A stretch of DNA of 64,000 nt from positions 4,472,327 through 4,536,326 of the forward strand of contig JALIRH010000038.1 of assembly GCA_023055505.1 (NCBI GenBank), read 5' to 3'. Of this stretch, positions 31,651-43,080 are shown piece after piece. The position numbers were made by a program, and so were the translations under genes. Within the stretch, counting starts at the first letter, position 1. Each line of letters begins with the position of its first letter. Below the pieces are notes generated by a model. The model ran no database searches and was not told the origin of the DNA. It was given only the letters and a program-made list of their open reading frames with translations. This DNA is from Callipepla californica brunnescens (Eukaryota > Chordata > Aves > Galliformes > Odontophoridae).

Positions 31651-34600
31651 ACCTTTTCAGCCTTTATGTAGTCACAAGTTTGCCAAACTCTGCAATTTCT
31701 GCATCAGGCCAGGTTCCTTCATGTTCACAATCATAGCAGCTGGAAAGACAAGGTTGATGTTCCTGCAAGTGGCATCTGGAATTCAATAGCCTACCAGCTA
31801 GTGTGACTAACGGGTTACTTTCTTGTCATTGTCTCCCAATTTAGAATTCTTCAGATAGATAACCCTTCTGGAGTAAGTATTCTGACATTCTCAGATACTC
31901 TTATAAATTATTGTGACTGACTAGACTTGCTTTCCATCACTGTCTCTCTTTCTTACTATCCCTTGTTAACTTGGAAAAGTCCCTTGATCAGGTATGTGTA
32001 ACATAGCAGACATTCCTTCTACATACTCTTACATAAATAATACTCTGAAGAAAATGAATCACTGCTTTCTGGAAAATGTTAGGAAGATAACTTAAAAAAG
32101 GTAGATAAGATGAGATGTTTCAAATCAGTGACCTTACATTAAGAAAAACGTTTCTTTCTTGGGGTCTCTCCTAACCTTAAATTTCCTATCTGGAGAGTCT
32201 GCATCTTTTGTAGATCTACGTCAACTAAAGATTAGTTGATAGATTCAGTGGAGAGATAGTGAAGAACTTATCAACTAGGTGAATTATTTGTAATAAACTG
32301 TATAATAAATTTTACAATAATTGTATTATAATTATTTCCATAAGAATACTGAAATTTTATCTGTGTATGAATTTCTTTTTTTTTTCAAAATTTTCAGGGG
32401 TTCAAAAAAGTATGTCAAAGAAAATTGATTCTGATATTTTGATTTTAGTTTCCTAAAACACACAATTAACTATGTTTTATACAAAATACCAGTTACAGGT
32501 ACTATTTGCATTAAAAGAGGTTTCCTTATTTCCATATTTCTTTTGGTCTTTACCTTTCCTTTGATACGTCACTTAAGTATTGCATAGATTATATGAAAAC
32601 TAATAATCTTCGTGTTCATTGGCTTATATATTTATTTGGGTCTTGAAAGTATCAGGTTGTTTTAGAAGTAATTTTAATTGCCTTTGATATTTTTTAAATA
32701 CATGTTTATATTGCCCTGAACAATAAAGGCTGGTCCAGCACAATAACAAGAATCCATACATTATTCAAATGATACTTTCTTCCTCTTATACTCACTTACA
32801 AAAATAATTTTTACTAAGAACCCTACTGAGTATACTTGTTGATATTATCTGAAGCAGCTGAAGTGGTTTTATTTTTCACATTTTTATTTATATTTTCCCA
32901 GTTTGGGATTTTCAGGGTCACATCAAGATAAAAGTCAATAGAAATTTATGCATATAATCATGACTACAAACATCCTGATCACTGAAGATAAATCTATTTT
33001 GAAATTTTATTATTTGAAAAAGTACTATTCTCTTTCAAAAGAAATTTTTAAGGACTTGACCATTGTCTATTATGCAAAAAAGGAATCTTTTTAAGCTCCT
33101 TGTTTTCCTTGGGTTGTCTTTGAGTGCAAATCACGTTACACTTTGCAAACAGGTTTGCATGTTCACTGATTTCTACCAAATATATGAGCCATCAGGAGAA
33201 AGTCCAGTCCTATGATGATCAAAAAATCACTGAGAAAAATTATGGCTCTGCTGTTTCCACAGAACCAGACTTCTTGTGGTAGGTTGCATTTAGTCACACA
33301 AGCTTCAAGCTTACGTATGTGTGAGAGCTTTACACTCCCTCTATTTTTCATTCTTTGACAAAAGTTAATGTAATTCTATTCTAACTTTTCTGTAATTCTC
33401 ATATCGATCAATGTATCCAATATAATTTAAAGTAAATATATGTTAATTTTCACTTAATACAGGAAAGCACTTAATGGAGCTGTTTAAGAGCATAGCAGAA
33501 CATACAAAACATGCTCAGGTCTCTTTCATTAACATGTTCATTGAGAGAAAAGTACATAGACACTCCTGCAAATCTTGCTATTAAATTGTGTGCGTGAGAG
33601 AGGAAGAAAGAAGAATCTTGGAAAAATTACCTGCAATTCTAACTACTTAAATTGTGTTTCTGAAAATGTAGCATTTTTTTGTGGAATGAAATTATGGAGT
33701 ACTTGTGTTTTTTTTTTATTTTTTATTTTTAATTTTTATTTTTTTCCCTAACTGCATCAGCAAGTATTTATTTCACATTCTAGAATATGTTCCTCTCCAT
33801 TTTAAATCAATTTATTCTGGAATAGCCCAGGCATAAGAGAAACTACTGTTGTTCTTATTATCCATATGAATGACAATAGAACATCAGTTTAAGTGCCTCC
33901 AAATTACATTGGCATACTTTCCTGGTGTGCTTTTTTGATGTTATAATAGACATTCTAAATTATACTTCAGCCCTTTGAAAAATTATTTATGGATTTCTCT
34001 GCCAATAAACACTTCTAAATTTCATGTACATGGTGTAAATATTTACCTCATATTAAGTAGTTTTATAGATCTATTAGAAATACGTATACACATCTGTATG
34101 TTCAACAATAGCAATCAGACTGCAAAGCACTTTTACCCTTATTGATTGAAGAGGACCACAAATTATGCACATAAATTCATCTTTAAAATAAAACTCAAGA
34201 TTTGCATACAGCTCCAGGAGCACTGAGACAGGTCTACACAGATTTCAGCTGCAAATAGTAGTGTTTATACATAGAAACTCTAGTTATTAATAAATTAATT
34301 TGTGTCAAAACATTAGGAGGTAAATGAAAAGAAGACATAAACTAAGCAAATGCCATCACATCCTAAAAGGTCTTTTTAATATACCTCACTTTATTGGACT
34401 TTTCTGAGGTGGAAGAGGTGAAAGATATAAATATATATGAGTAGATTTATACTTATTAGAGAGTTCTAATAGGAAGAAAGGAAAAACTTCTTCAGTTGTT
34501 GGTTTTTAAGAGGCAGGATGCAATTAGCTATTGTACACCACTTGAGAACTGGAAACTTAGATGTAAAACTAGAATGTTGGTTAATATTAACATAAAGCAA

Positions 34601-37600
34601 GTTTTACAAATGGTAGTGGGGAGAATTTCTATACAAGTGACAGATTCTATAGGCTTTCAGTGTCACATTACAACAAAGAGATAAAGCAGTCACAATATCT
34701 AGATATTTAAGTCCCCAAAGATCCATTTAAAATTATGCTACCTAAAGTTTGAAGAAAGGTGCATTTACATAGATGTTGAGAATATCAAATAAAACTCAGA
34801 ATGATAGTCATACTGGAACACATACATTAAGTCATGACATATCGAGAGTAGCTTTATAACCTGAAGCTAACTGGTCAGTCAAGTAAGATGATATTTCTTC
34901 TATGGAGACATCCACCTTTCCAAGAGATCAAGGAACTGAACTACTGCCTATTTTAATTTGGAATGAGTAGACTGTCTCTCAGAAAGCTAAGAAATAAAAT
35001 TGTTTGGGAGAAAAAAGTTAAATGTGGGCAGACAACTGAAGAGGCATTAAAAAGGAAAGTTTCTCTCTCTAGGGAACATTTGGTTATCAAAGTATTGTCT
35101 CAAGAAAGGCTTTCTATCAGCCAAATGGATAAGGAATTTCCTGTTAAACATTACTCCAGTAGCTTGATTTTTTTCTCTTATTCTTCTATTTTGCTACTGT
35201 GATGTATAGCAAAACATCATAGTAATTTTTTTTTATTATTTATTTTTCTTTTACAAATAGCTTTTTTTTACTTACTTCAATCTGGTCTAGGTTAAGAGTT
35301 TCTAGGTTCTTTACAAAATGTACAACTGAAGTATGAATTCCCTGTCACAAGATGTTAATAGTTTTCATGTATTTCAAGCGAGATTGAACAAGAGGAGAAA
35401 TCCCCGGAGAATTACAGAACACATGAAAACCACTTCTGGGGTCAAGGAATTCCTGTGTTACAAACAGTGAAGGCTAGGAAAATGCATGCTGAAAATATCA
35501 TTAATGGGTATCTGATTCTTTATACTCACATCTGGTCATATACTTTTTGTTACTGTTAGAGCCAAGATAGGTCTATATTCCCGATAGCTTATATTCTCAA
35601 TTCAGCAATTCTTTTGGTGTATTTATTTGCATAGGGGTAACCAATAACAGCAAATTTATCCTCCTGGGGGATGTGACAAATAATCAGAGAGGGCAGTGGA
35701 AGCCCTTACAACTGCCCATTTCCTTAACATATGTCTCAGGTATTCAAAGAATAACAGCATGTGCACCCATTGAAACTGCACATTCCAAAAAAATTGCTGA
35801 TAGACAAGAGGTCAAATGAGTTTTCTAGTAACAAATATAATTTAGAAAGCTTTTTATTTAATGTTGTGACAAAGTCTTTGGTAGTACTTCTGAACCCCAA
35901 GTGAAGTTTTACAACTAGAGGATATTCTTTACTTCTAAATAACATGGTTATATTTGTCTAAATAGGATTGTTGAAAAAAAAAATTAAAAGCTTCAGTCAT
36001 ATACAGGGATTATTTCATGTTAAAACATAAACAGAACAAGCTTGATATCCTTGACTGCTAACCCTGACAGGCCCAAGTGGCTGACAGAAATTTCTCATAA
36101 ACAAACGCTTTTATGTGAACAATTCTATTTGCCATTCTTAGCTCTAGGGCAATTTCATTAACCAAGAATTTGATCAGACCTTTGATTTTATGATAGCACA
36201 GAAGTCCACCTAAGTGGAGTTTTTTGCAGACTAGAGGCATGAAACTTCATCCATCTCAGCATAATAGCATTTATAGAAGAATGAGTCGTGTAGCACCCAT
36301 GTATCAGGTTTGACTCAAAAACTAACAGCTGTATGACCCTCAAAAGTATGTATTTAAAAAAAAACACAACGTGTTCATGTTTGGCATACTTAAGAAAAAA
36401 TCCTGTTCATGTTCAAAGGACAGCCATTTATTTATTTATTCCCATGTTCGATAACAATTTTCACCTCACTTTCTGCTATTTCTGAAGCTGCCTCTGGAAG
36501 TATAACTTTGCACTATTCTGTTAGTACTAAGGGACATAATTCACCACATACACAAATGAACTCTTATGTATCCTGTGACTGTCCCACTGCTCTTTAAAAT
36601 ATTACTCTTTAAAATACCAATGTGCTTTTCTCCCACAGAAAAAGATTTACATACTAATTATAGCTTGTCTAGTAAAAATGAAACAGACACCTGTAATTAT
36701 GAGGCATCACACACTTGCACTTTGCTAAATCAATGATGAATGGGAAAGAAAGTTCATGAAAATGAATGTGGAGTACATATTTACTCAGTGAGACTGAAAC
36801 ATGTGATATTTCTTAGTATGTATGAAGAAATTTTTATGAATGATTGTTACCCATACTATTGATGAGATTCTTAACTACACATTCTGCATAATTAGTTTCT
36901 TAAGATTATAATTTAACTGGATTGGGTATTTGAAAATTGAGCCAAGCTTTCAATATGTGTCCATTGATTTCACTACTCCAAACTCAAGGTCTCCACAATT
37001 TGAATGCTTTAGAATGAGACATATAGAATAGAATATAAAGTACAAGTCACCTAATATAAGAAATGTGAATTGCTGATAAAAATACAGTTAAGCTTCAGAC
37101 TCTCTAAATTTATTAAGGTTTCTACTGCATTCATAACCTTGACTATTATCCTTGGATTAGGCACTTATCACAGTTTATTTTCTAGACTATGACAGAAAGA
37201 GGATATAGTATCTACCTCTGTACTCATAGCCTAGCAGATAGAGAAGATTCAGGAGTGATATTGGTAATTCATATTGCAATTCTTGCTTTGTTTAGATAAA
37301 CTTAAATCATACCCCTGAAAGTAAGTCCTTAAAGTTACAGAGAAATGTAAACTTATTCATTCTCTAGTTAAAACTGTTCTACTTTGAGCAGACTAATTGG
37401 AGAGAGGGAAAATAATAATAATAAAAAAATCTGTTTTACAGACCAATATTAAGAACATTTACTTTGTGGATATTACAGAAAACACATTTTAAAAAGCATA
37501 CAGATAGGAAGACTTCTAATTTGTCTTTCTTGACCTAAAAGAGTGTTCTTCAAGAGGGAAGCAACACTACCTATTCGAATTCCATTTTCTAGAAACTCAA

Positions 37601-37742
37601 TACTGAAAATTTTGCCTGGAACAGTTAAAAGGTAATTTCTATAATTAATTTTTATGTCTCTCTTAAATGAACATGAAATTAACTAGAACTAAATTGATGA
37701 CTGAAGAACAAAATCTTGGTAAACTGTGACTTAAGCTCTATG
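31651..37742. other. 6.1 kb without recognised dispersed repeats or genes
   Basis: AT-rich sequence with simple T/A runs (for example 33709-33748). No CR1, LTR or mariner text seen. Frames are short (60-79 codons) and lack recognisable domains. Confidence 0.55.
37738..37742. repeat. Target-site duplication, left copy (CTATG)
   Basis: CTATG stands directly before the left end of the LTR at 37743. The same five bases follow its right end at 38485-38489. Confidence 0.75.
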
Positions 37743-38068
37743 TGTGAAAGACAGAAACTGTTTTCTTTTATTAATTGTCTCAAAGCTTGCTTTGTGAGGC
37801 CTTTCTGGTGATAAGACTCTAAGTGAGAACTGCAGGTTATCTGGGTGGGTGTCACCGTGTCACAGTGCCTCTGCTTATTGTTGTAAAGATAAGCAGAAGT
37901 GGGGCCAAGCATGTCTTTTTTGGGGTTCGGCTTGGAGAAGCTGATCACTGCAAAAGGCGATAATGCTTGTGCATGGCAATGAAGGTACCACTCCCTGCTG
38001 GCTTATCTGTTGGGCCAGGTATGTCACACTAACAGAGAAAAAAAGAAAAAAAAAACTGAGAAATGGGG

Positions 38069-38077
38069 GATAAAAGG
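38069..38077 (+). promoter_or_regulatory. TATA box of the second solo LTR
   Basis: GATAAAAGG follows a purine stretch. It is about 310 bp upstream of the AATAAA signal, which is an unusually long R region, or transcription may start further down. The motif is the best core promoter candidate in the window. Confidence 0.5.
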
Positions 38078-38378
38078 CCTTCACTAAACTAGCGACTTTG
38101 GAGAAGAACTTCCAAAGAAAAAATCTTTGACGGAGAACTCCCAAAGAGGAAACAGAGAATTCCCTGAGGGGGGGGAAACTCTGCAGACGGACCCTGAGGC
38201 CTGCTTGCTGTCATCTCCCATCCCCTGCGGTGACCAGACGAGTTCCTGGGACTACGAACCTCGTTGGACCCACGGTGGTGATTATATCTCTCTTGCTTTC
38301 TATCAAGACTCCTTGCTTTTTATCCCTTTCCTATCGCTCACCTTCCCTTCCCCATATCCCTAAGCAACTAGTAATTGT

Positions 38379-38384
38379 AATAAA
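38379..38384 (+). promoter_or_regulatory. AATAAA polyadenylation signal of the second solo LTR
   Basis: AATAAA within GTAATAAACTAG, followed by a GT/T-containing region ('ttgacccgttgtgtctt'), which fits a functional 3'-end signal in the R region. Confidence 0.6.
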
Positions 38385-38484
38385 CTAGTTGGGCTAACAT
38401 TTGACCCGTTGTGTCTTAATCTCGCCATCGGGTATACACATAATCAAAGAACCTCGTCTCCCTCCTTTATATTGGAGCGTGACA

Positions 38485-38489
38485 CTATG
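38485..38489. repeat. Target-site duplication, right copy (CTATG)
   Basis: Repeats the five bases found just before the LTR at 37738-37742. Confidence 0.75.
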
Positions 38490-38538
38490 TTACTTCTGAA
38501 AAGTGGGCTGTGCAGAGCAACCATTCAGGTCACAGGTA

Positions 38539-38988
38539 GAAACATAGAATTGTTTCACCTGGAAGCAACCTGTTACAGTGCTTCATCACACTTATTTAAA
38601 AATAAGTAAATATTTACATCCAGTCTAAATCTCCCCTCTTTTAGTTTGAAACTTTTTTTCCTTGTCCTGTCACAACAAACCCTGCTAAAGATTCTGTACT
38701 CTTCTTTCCTACAGCCTCCCTTTAGATACAGAAAGGCTGTTCTCAGCTATACCTGGAGCCTTCTCTTCTCCAGGCTGAACAGCCCCAGCTCTCTCAGCCT
38801 GTCCTATTAATGGAGGTGACCTATCTCAGATCAGTTTTGTGGCCCTCCTCTGGACACATTCCAGCAGATCCATGTCTCTTCTCCACATATGGAGAGTATA
38901 TATACTTCATATATGGACTTAAGTACTGCAGACTCCACATCTGGACACAAAAGACAAAATAGCATTGAAGCTGTCTGCACACCAGCAG
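38539..38988 (-). repeat. CR1 LINE fragment with internal deletion, minus strand
   Basis: The 3' end reads GAAACATAGAATTGTTTCAC and then 'ctggaagcaacctgttacag': the last bases of CR1 are joined to the 'cctgttccagtgcttcatcac' block, so about 120 bp usually lying between them are missing. It continues through 'ctaaatctcccctcttttag', 'cttgtcctgtcacaacaaac', 'gagccttctcttctccaggc', 'cagccccagctctctcagcc' and 'gtggccctcctctggacaca' to about 38900, then fades. A partly repeated 'catatgga' motif occurs at 38886-38930. Confidence 0.85.
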
Positions 38989-39456
38989 GATTTTAATTCA
39001 GAAATGAGAAAAATGTACAACACCTTGTGTGGTAATTCTTCTCCCCAGCTCTTTGTCTAGAAAAAGGTGTTTTTCTCACAAAACACTTTTTTCAGGAAGT
39101 CCTCTCTCTGTTGGGAAACTAGAAGCCAAAATGTTGTTTTGCTCCTGCTACCTCCTTGTTTTGGTTTTATTAGTATCTATAGAACCGCCAAGAGACCCTG
39201 GAGATATTTATCTGCAAATAGTCTAGAGGTGAGATCTTGGTATATTAGGAGCTGCTTTGCTGCTTGCTAAGAATGTCTCCTTCCTGGTCAGTGAGATCCT
39301 AGGGTATCAGAAGGCAAATGGTACTCCCAATGATCATTTAACACTTCCTACTTACATTATAATTTCTCACTTTTCTTTTGAATTTTATTTGTGGCCAGAT
39401 TTCCTGGAGTTTCTGCTTGTGCAGATTTCTATGAGCACAGTACACAGGCTCCCTCC
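38989..39456. other. Unique DNA between CR1 and mariner fragments
   Basis: No gene recognised. Overlapping plus-strand frames at 39029-39226 and 39067-39270 are short, and their leucine- and cysteine-rich translations show no known domain. Confidence 0.55.
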
Positions 39457-39622
39457 TTGCTAGTGAAAATGCATACCTTATGGTGGTGAATATGTTGAAA
39501 AATAATGTTTAAATAGTGTTTTGCAGCTGAGAGTTTGCTGTATCAAACTGTGTTATTGTGCTATTTGTATCTGCTGTAGTTTTCATGGAAATAAATAGGA
39601 AGCATTACTTTTGGATCAACCT
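39457..39622 (+). mobile_element. Mariner DNA transposon 3' end (Galluhop-like)
   Basis: The 3' part of a mariner. It starts in the transposase C-terminus (39467-39505) and runs through 'gcagctgagagtttgctgta', 'gttattgtgctatttgtatc' and 'catggaaataaataggaagc' to the terminal inverted-repeat sequence CATTACTTTTGGATCAACCT ending at the TA near 39622. The fragment at 18111-18209 is the same end in the opposite orientation. From memory the terminal sequence is that of the chicken mariner Galluhop. The 5' part is missing, so it is inactive. Confidence 0.75.
39458..39505 (+). pseudogene. Mariner transposase C-terminal remnant
   Basis: In the frame beginning at 39458 the codons read C, two stops, then KCIPYGGEYVEK and a stop at 39503-39505. 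Mariner transposases end with a motif of the form 'KCI-x-x-x-G-x-YVEK', so the match and the stop position are both as expected. The catalytic DDD/DDE region is absent. The terminal inverted repeat lies about 115 bp downstream, in the usual arrangement. Confidence 0.75.
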
Positions 39623-40544
39623 ACATACAAATACAAAATTGATGCCTCTTGTATAAGTAAATATTTTTTTCAGTGAATTGTGATGAATAGTTTCCATGAG
39701 ATGATTGATTTGGAGAGTGTAGCACACAAATACTAACGTAACTCTGAAAATGAAAGATAATCAGAATCAGACTCTATTTAAGCTAAAGAAGTGACTTAGA
39801 ATTGTCATAGCAAAATTGCTATTTAAAAACTCACAGTGATGAGAGAACAACTTTGAAATACATCTACAGAATTAGGAAGCATGTACCGAATATAAAACCC
39901 TAGACGTATGTGAAAATATTATTTTTTTTTCTTTTAATTCATTTTCCATTTATATTTTATTTAATCTTTTTGATACCCCTCACAAACACTCTGGTGAATT
40001 TTGTAGAAAAAAAAAAAATCCCAGAAGCTAGAAATGTTATCTGGTAAAGTCATCAGTGAAAGAGAATGATTAGAATCTCATGTTTTGTGCTATTATATGA
40101 ATATTTTGTAAGTATAACCTTCTGTAACTGTTAAAAAATTGTAAGATTATTTTCAGTCTTTTTTTCCCTGGAGACATTTAGCTTATAAAGATTGGTAGAA
40201 GCCACCGTTGTACTGATATCCTAGCCTATATTAAAAAGCAGTGGATTAAAGTCACAAATGGCTCTTTGCCTACTCTGCTTAATAAAGGAGTCAAAGACCA
40301 TCTTCTCTCCTAGAAGCCAAGTAGTTATCAACTAGTTTATATCCACACTTGTCTAGCTAATGTCTAGACCTTCACGGAGAGACAAAGAGAGCACTGCAGG
40401 AATCCACAACTTCTCCATGAAATTATATAACAAAAATGGTGTATATTTTGAGGTACCAAGGACTTGCATTTATTCCACTGCTTTTTCTTGTCAGTTCCAA
40501 AGAGGCTTGTCCCTGAACAACATAATATTTTAAGTCACTTTGTG
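39623..40544. other. Unique AT-rich DNA, no gene seen
   Basis: Nothing recognised. A few A/T runs (39921-39930, 40006-40018). Confidence 0.6.
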
Positions 40545-40806
40545 ATACCTTGGATGAGGCAGTGGCCACAAACTGAAACACAGGAAGTACTGTTTAAATG
40601 TCAGGAAACGTTTGTTTGTTGTGTGGTTGATGGAGTGAGGGAATAGGTTGCTCAGAGTAGCTGTGCAGTCTCCCTGTTTGCAAGGGAACTGCTTGGACAT
40701 GAGCCTTGATAACCTGCTATAGATGTCTCTGTTTGATCAGGTGGTTGAATTAAATGACCTCCAGAGGTCAATTCCAACCGCAACCTTTTTGTGATTGTGT
40801 GATTTT
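40545..40806 (+). repeat. CR1 LINE 3' fragment, plus strand
   Basis: Begins near CCTTGGATGAGGCAGTGGCC, then 'acaaactgaaacacaggaag', 'gtcaggaaacgtttgtttg', 'gggaataggttgctcagag', 'gtggttgaattaaatgacct' and 'aattccaaccgcaacctttt', ending TTGTGATTGTGTGATTTT. The tail is the CR1 tail in mutated form. Non-coding part only. Confidence 0.85.
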
Positions 40807-41090
40807 GCATAGTCACCAGTAATTTCAAACTAGGGCTCTAATTCCTTTTAAAATCCATTATTTTAATAGTCTGAACTTTGAGAGTCACAACTGACTTAGG
40901 CATCCACACTTTAAATGTAAAATTATTATGGTATGGGCCCAGAAAAGTCTCTGAAGACTAACGAGTTTCTTTATGTAGGAACCATCAGCCATCCCTACTA
41001 CTTTCACATTTGTTTTTTGTGCACAAAAGACAAAAGGAATGCACTTAATGCAATTCGATATTTAACATGTAATAACAGTGATTAGAAAAT

Positions 41091-41173
41091 AAGAAGGAAA
41101 GAAAGAAAAGTAAAAAGGAAAGTGGAAGAGGAAGGAGAAGGGGAAGGAAGAGGAGAGAGGGGGGAGAGAAGAA
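41091..41173. repeat. Polypurine (GGAA/GGA)n tract
   Basis: Eighty-three bases with only two pyrimidines (41111 and 41123), including 50 uninterrupted purines at 41124-41173, made of GGAA, GGA and GA units. Confidence 0.9.
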
Positions 41174-41667
41174 TGAAATGAATCAAATCAATACATACAA
41201 AATTTCTTTTTTCTTTTTCTTTTTGATCCCACCACCTCCCCCCAGCCCAAGAAAAATAATTTCCATGGGTGTCAATAGAGCAGAAATGAAAATCATAGAG
41301 GTGTGAGAGTTATGCACATGTAGAATTAGAATAAAATACAGATGCCGAAAACCAAACTGAAAACCAAAACTGCACAGTCTCCAATCTTGTGTGTTTTTTT
41401 TTCCTCTTATTTTACTATCTTCGAGATGTACACACATAAAACTGTATGGTTATATACATTATATTCTAATATTCACCCATTTGCTTCACTTTCTTTTTTT
41501 TAGTGAAATACTAAAATTAAGGCATTTTACTTACTATAATCACAAATCAGTACTACTCACAGAACAGTGATAAATGATATAGTGTGTTCTGAGAGTATAG
41601 AACTGATGAGGTCCATATTATTTTTTAGATTTGCTTTCAGCTGTCAAATATAACAATTCACTGGGTG

Positions 41668-41756
41668 TTTTTTTTTTTGTTGTTGTTGTTGTTGTTGTTT
41701 TGTTTTTTTGGGAGGGTTGAGTTTTTTTCTGTTTTTTTTTTTTTTTTTTTTTTTTT
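41668..41756. repeat. T runs and (GTT)n repeat
   Basis: T11 (41668-41678), seven GTT units (to about 41700), then T-rich sequence ending in T25 (41732-41756). Probably several linked microsatellites. Confidence 0.9.
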
Positions 41757-41875
41757 CCAGTGATTTAGGCTTATATCAGATTGCTTCTGTGTTTATTAAG
41801 CTGAAGAACTAGCTCACTGAATTTCTTTTCTTTACCCTACTAGCTATTTTCACAAAACTTCAGGAAACTTCATTA

Positions 41876-42632
41876 TCACAGAATCATAGAATTGTAGTAT
41901 TTGGAAGGGACCCTGCCAAAGCAGCTCCCTAGACCAGGTTGCACAGGTAGGTGTCGTGGCAGGTCTTGAACATCTCCAGAGAAGGAGACTCCACAACCTC
42001 TCTGGGCAGCCTTTTCCAGTGCTCCATCACCTGCACTGTGAAAAGTTCCCATGCACATTTGTGTCGAACTTCCTATGCTTCAGTTTGTGACCATTTCCCC
42101 TCATCCTATAGCCACACACTGCAGAGAAGAACACAGCCTCGTCCCTTGGCCTTCCGCTCCTTAGATATTTATAGATGTGGATCAGATCCCCTTTGAGTCT
42201 TTTTTCAAAGCTGAATGATCCAGGTTTCTCAGCCTTTCCTCATAAGAGGTGTTCCACATCCTTTATCATCTTTGGAGCCCTCTGCTGGATATTTTCAAGG
42301 ATATTTCTGCCTTTTTTGTACCAGGAAGCCCAGAACTGGACACAGTATTCCAAGTGAGGCCTCACCAGAGCAGAGTAGAAGGAGAGAATCACCTCCCTCG
42401 ACCTGCCGGCCATGCTCTTTTTAATGAACCCAAGGATCCCATTGGCCTTCTTGGCCACCAGGGCACACTGCTGGTTCATGGCCAATCTGTCATCCACAAG
42501 GACACTGAGGTCCCTCTCCTCAGAAATCCTCTCCAGCAGGTCATCCCCCAACCTGTTCCAGTGCATGAGGTTCTTCCTCCCTACATGCAAGACTCCACGC
42601 TCATTCTTGTTAAAACTCATCTGGTTTACGCC
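41876..42632 (-). repeat. CR1 LINE fragment, best preserved in the window, minus strand
   Basis: About 757 bp and collinear with CR1 throughout. The 3' end is CACAGAATCATAGAATTGTA, then 'cagctccctagaccaggttg', 'gagactccacaacctctctg', 'gtgaccatttcccctcatcc', 'gcccagaactggacacagta', 'cctccctcgacctgccggcc' and 'acatgcaagactccacgctc'. It is 5'-truncated near 42632. Divergence is visibly lower than in neighbouring copies, and a 126-codon frame of ORF2 is still open. CR1 copies lack target duplications, and none is seen. Confidence 0.93.
42240..42620 (-). pseudogene. CR1 ORF2 C-terminal remnant (126 codons open)
   Basis: The translated minus strand gives DLSVLVDDRLAMNQQCALVA, then ANGILGFIKKSMAGRSREVI and YSALVRPHLEYCVQFWASWY, all characteristic of the region behind the reverse-transcriptase core of CR1 ORF2. 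The frame is uninterrupted for 126 codons and stops at 42240-42242 before the natural end of the ORF. The polymerase core and the endonuclease are missing because the element is 5'-truncated, so no active enzyme can be made. The methionine start is internal and not meaningful. Confidence 0.9.
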
Positions 42633-43080
42633 ATTTTGTTCCTGTTCATATCTGGTAGTAAGTTCAAAAATATTTTTGTTATGGGTGACATAAAACCATG
42701 CAGAACTATGAACATGTGTGCATACAAATTCTTACCTAAATCTTTTCTTAGAAAATGAGGGTAGAAGTATTCATCAGATATATACTGCTATATACAGTAT
42801 CTTTCTTCGTAAAATATGATCATATGTCATTCAAAATGTCTTAATACACTGAGATTGGTAGGTGACATTGAACTGACACTGAATGCTTTCAAATTATTTT
42901 TCATGTTTAGTCTTTCTATGCCCACTTGATGGACAGCACTGTATTAAATAGTTTCTCAAAACAAAATTAGACTAAAATATAGCAGTTTTCTGTCAATATG
43001 TACTTCTGGAAATGACAACTGTAATCTTCCAGTGCCTGCAGATAATGGATGTTCAAAGACAGAAATGACCTAAGCTGTGT
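42633..43080. other. Unique spacer between two oppositely oriented CR1 copies
   Basis: About 450 bp of AT-rich DNA, no gene seen. It separates a minus-strand and a plus-strand CR1 and would form the loop if they paired. Confidence 0.6.

Larger units (their letters stand above)
37743..38484 (+). mobile_element. Solo ERV long terminal repeat (742 bp) with 5-bp target duplication
   Basis: Begins TGTGAAAG and ends GAGCGTGACA, with TG…CA ends, and is flanked by CTATG on both sides. GATAAAAGG at 38069-38077 is a good TATA box. AATAAA at 38379-38384, about 105 bp before the end, is a good polyadenylation signal, so U3, R and U5 follow in plus orientation. The R/U5 part (38150-38480) is GC-richer than the flanks and keeps several CpGs ('gcggtgaccagacgag', 'ctacgaacctcgttgg'). 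An AAAAG/A-rich stretch lies at 38036-38056 just before the TATA box. No internal retroviral sequence is adjacent, so it is a solo LTR. It is unrelated by eye to the LTR at 4560. The family is not assigned. Confidence 0.85.
40807..41875. other. Unique DNA with long simple repeats
   Basis: No gene seen. Dominated at 41091-41173 by a polypurine tract and at 41668-41756 by T and GTT runs. The minus-strand frame at 41183-41437 is built partly on homopolymers (encoding runs of G and K) and is probably spurious. Confidence 0.6.

Noticed and set aside
42249..42758. 169-codon frame on the plus strand
   Set aside because: It is the antisense shadow of the well-preserved minus-strand CR1 ORF2 remnant, which extends beyond the element only by chance.
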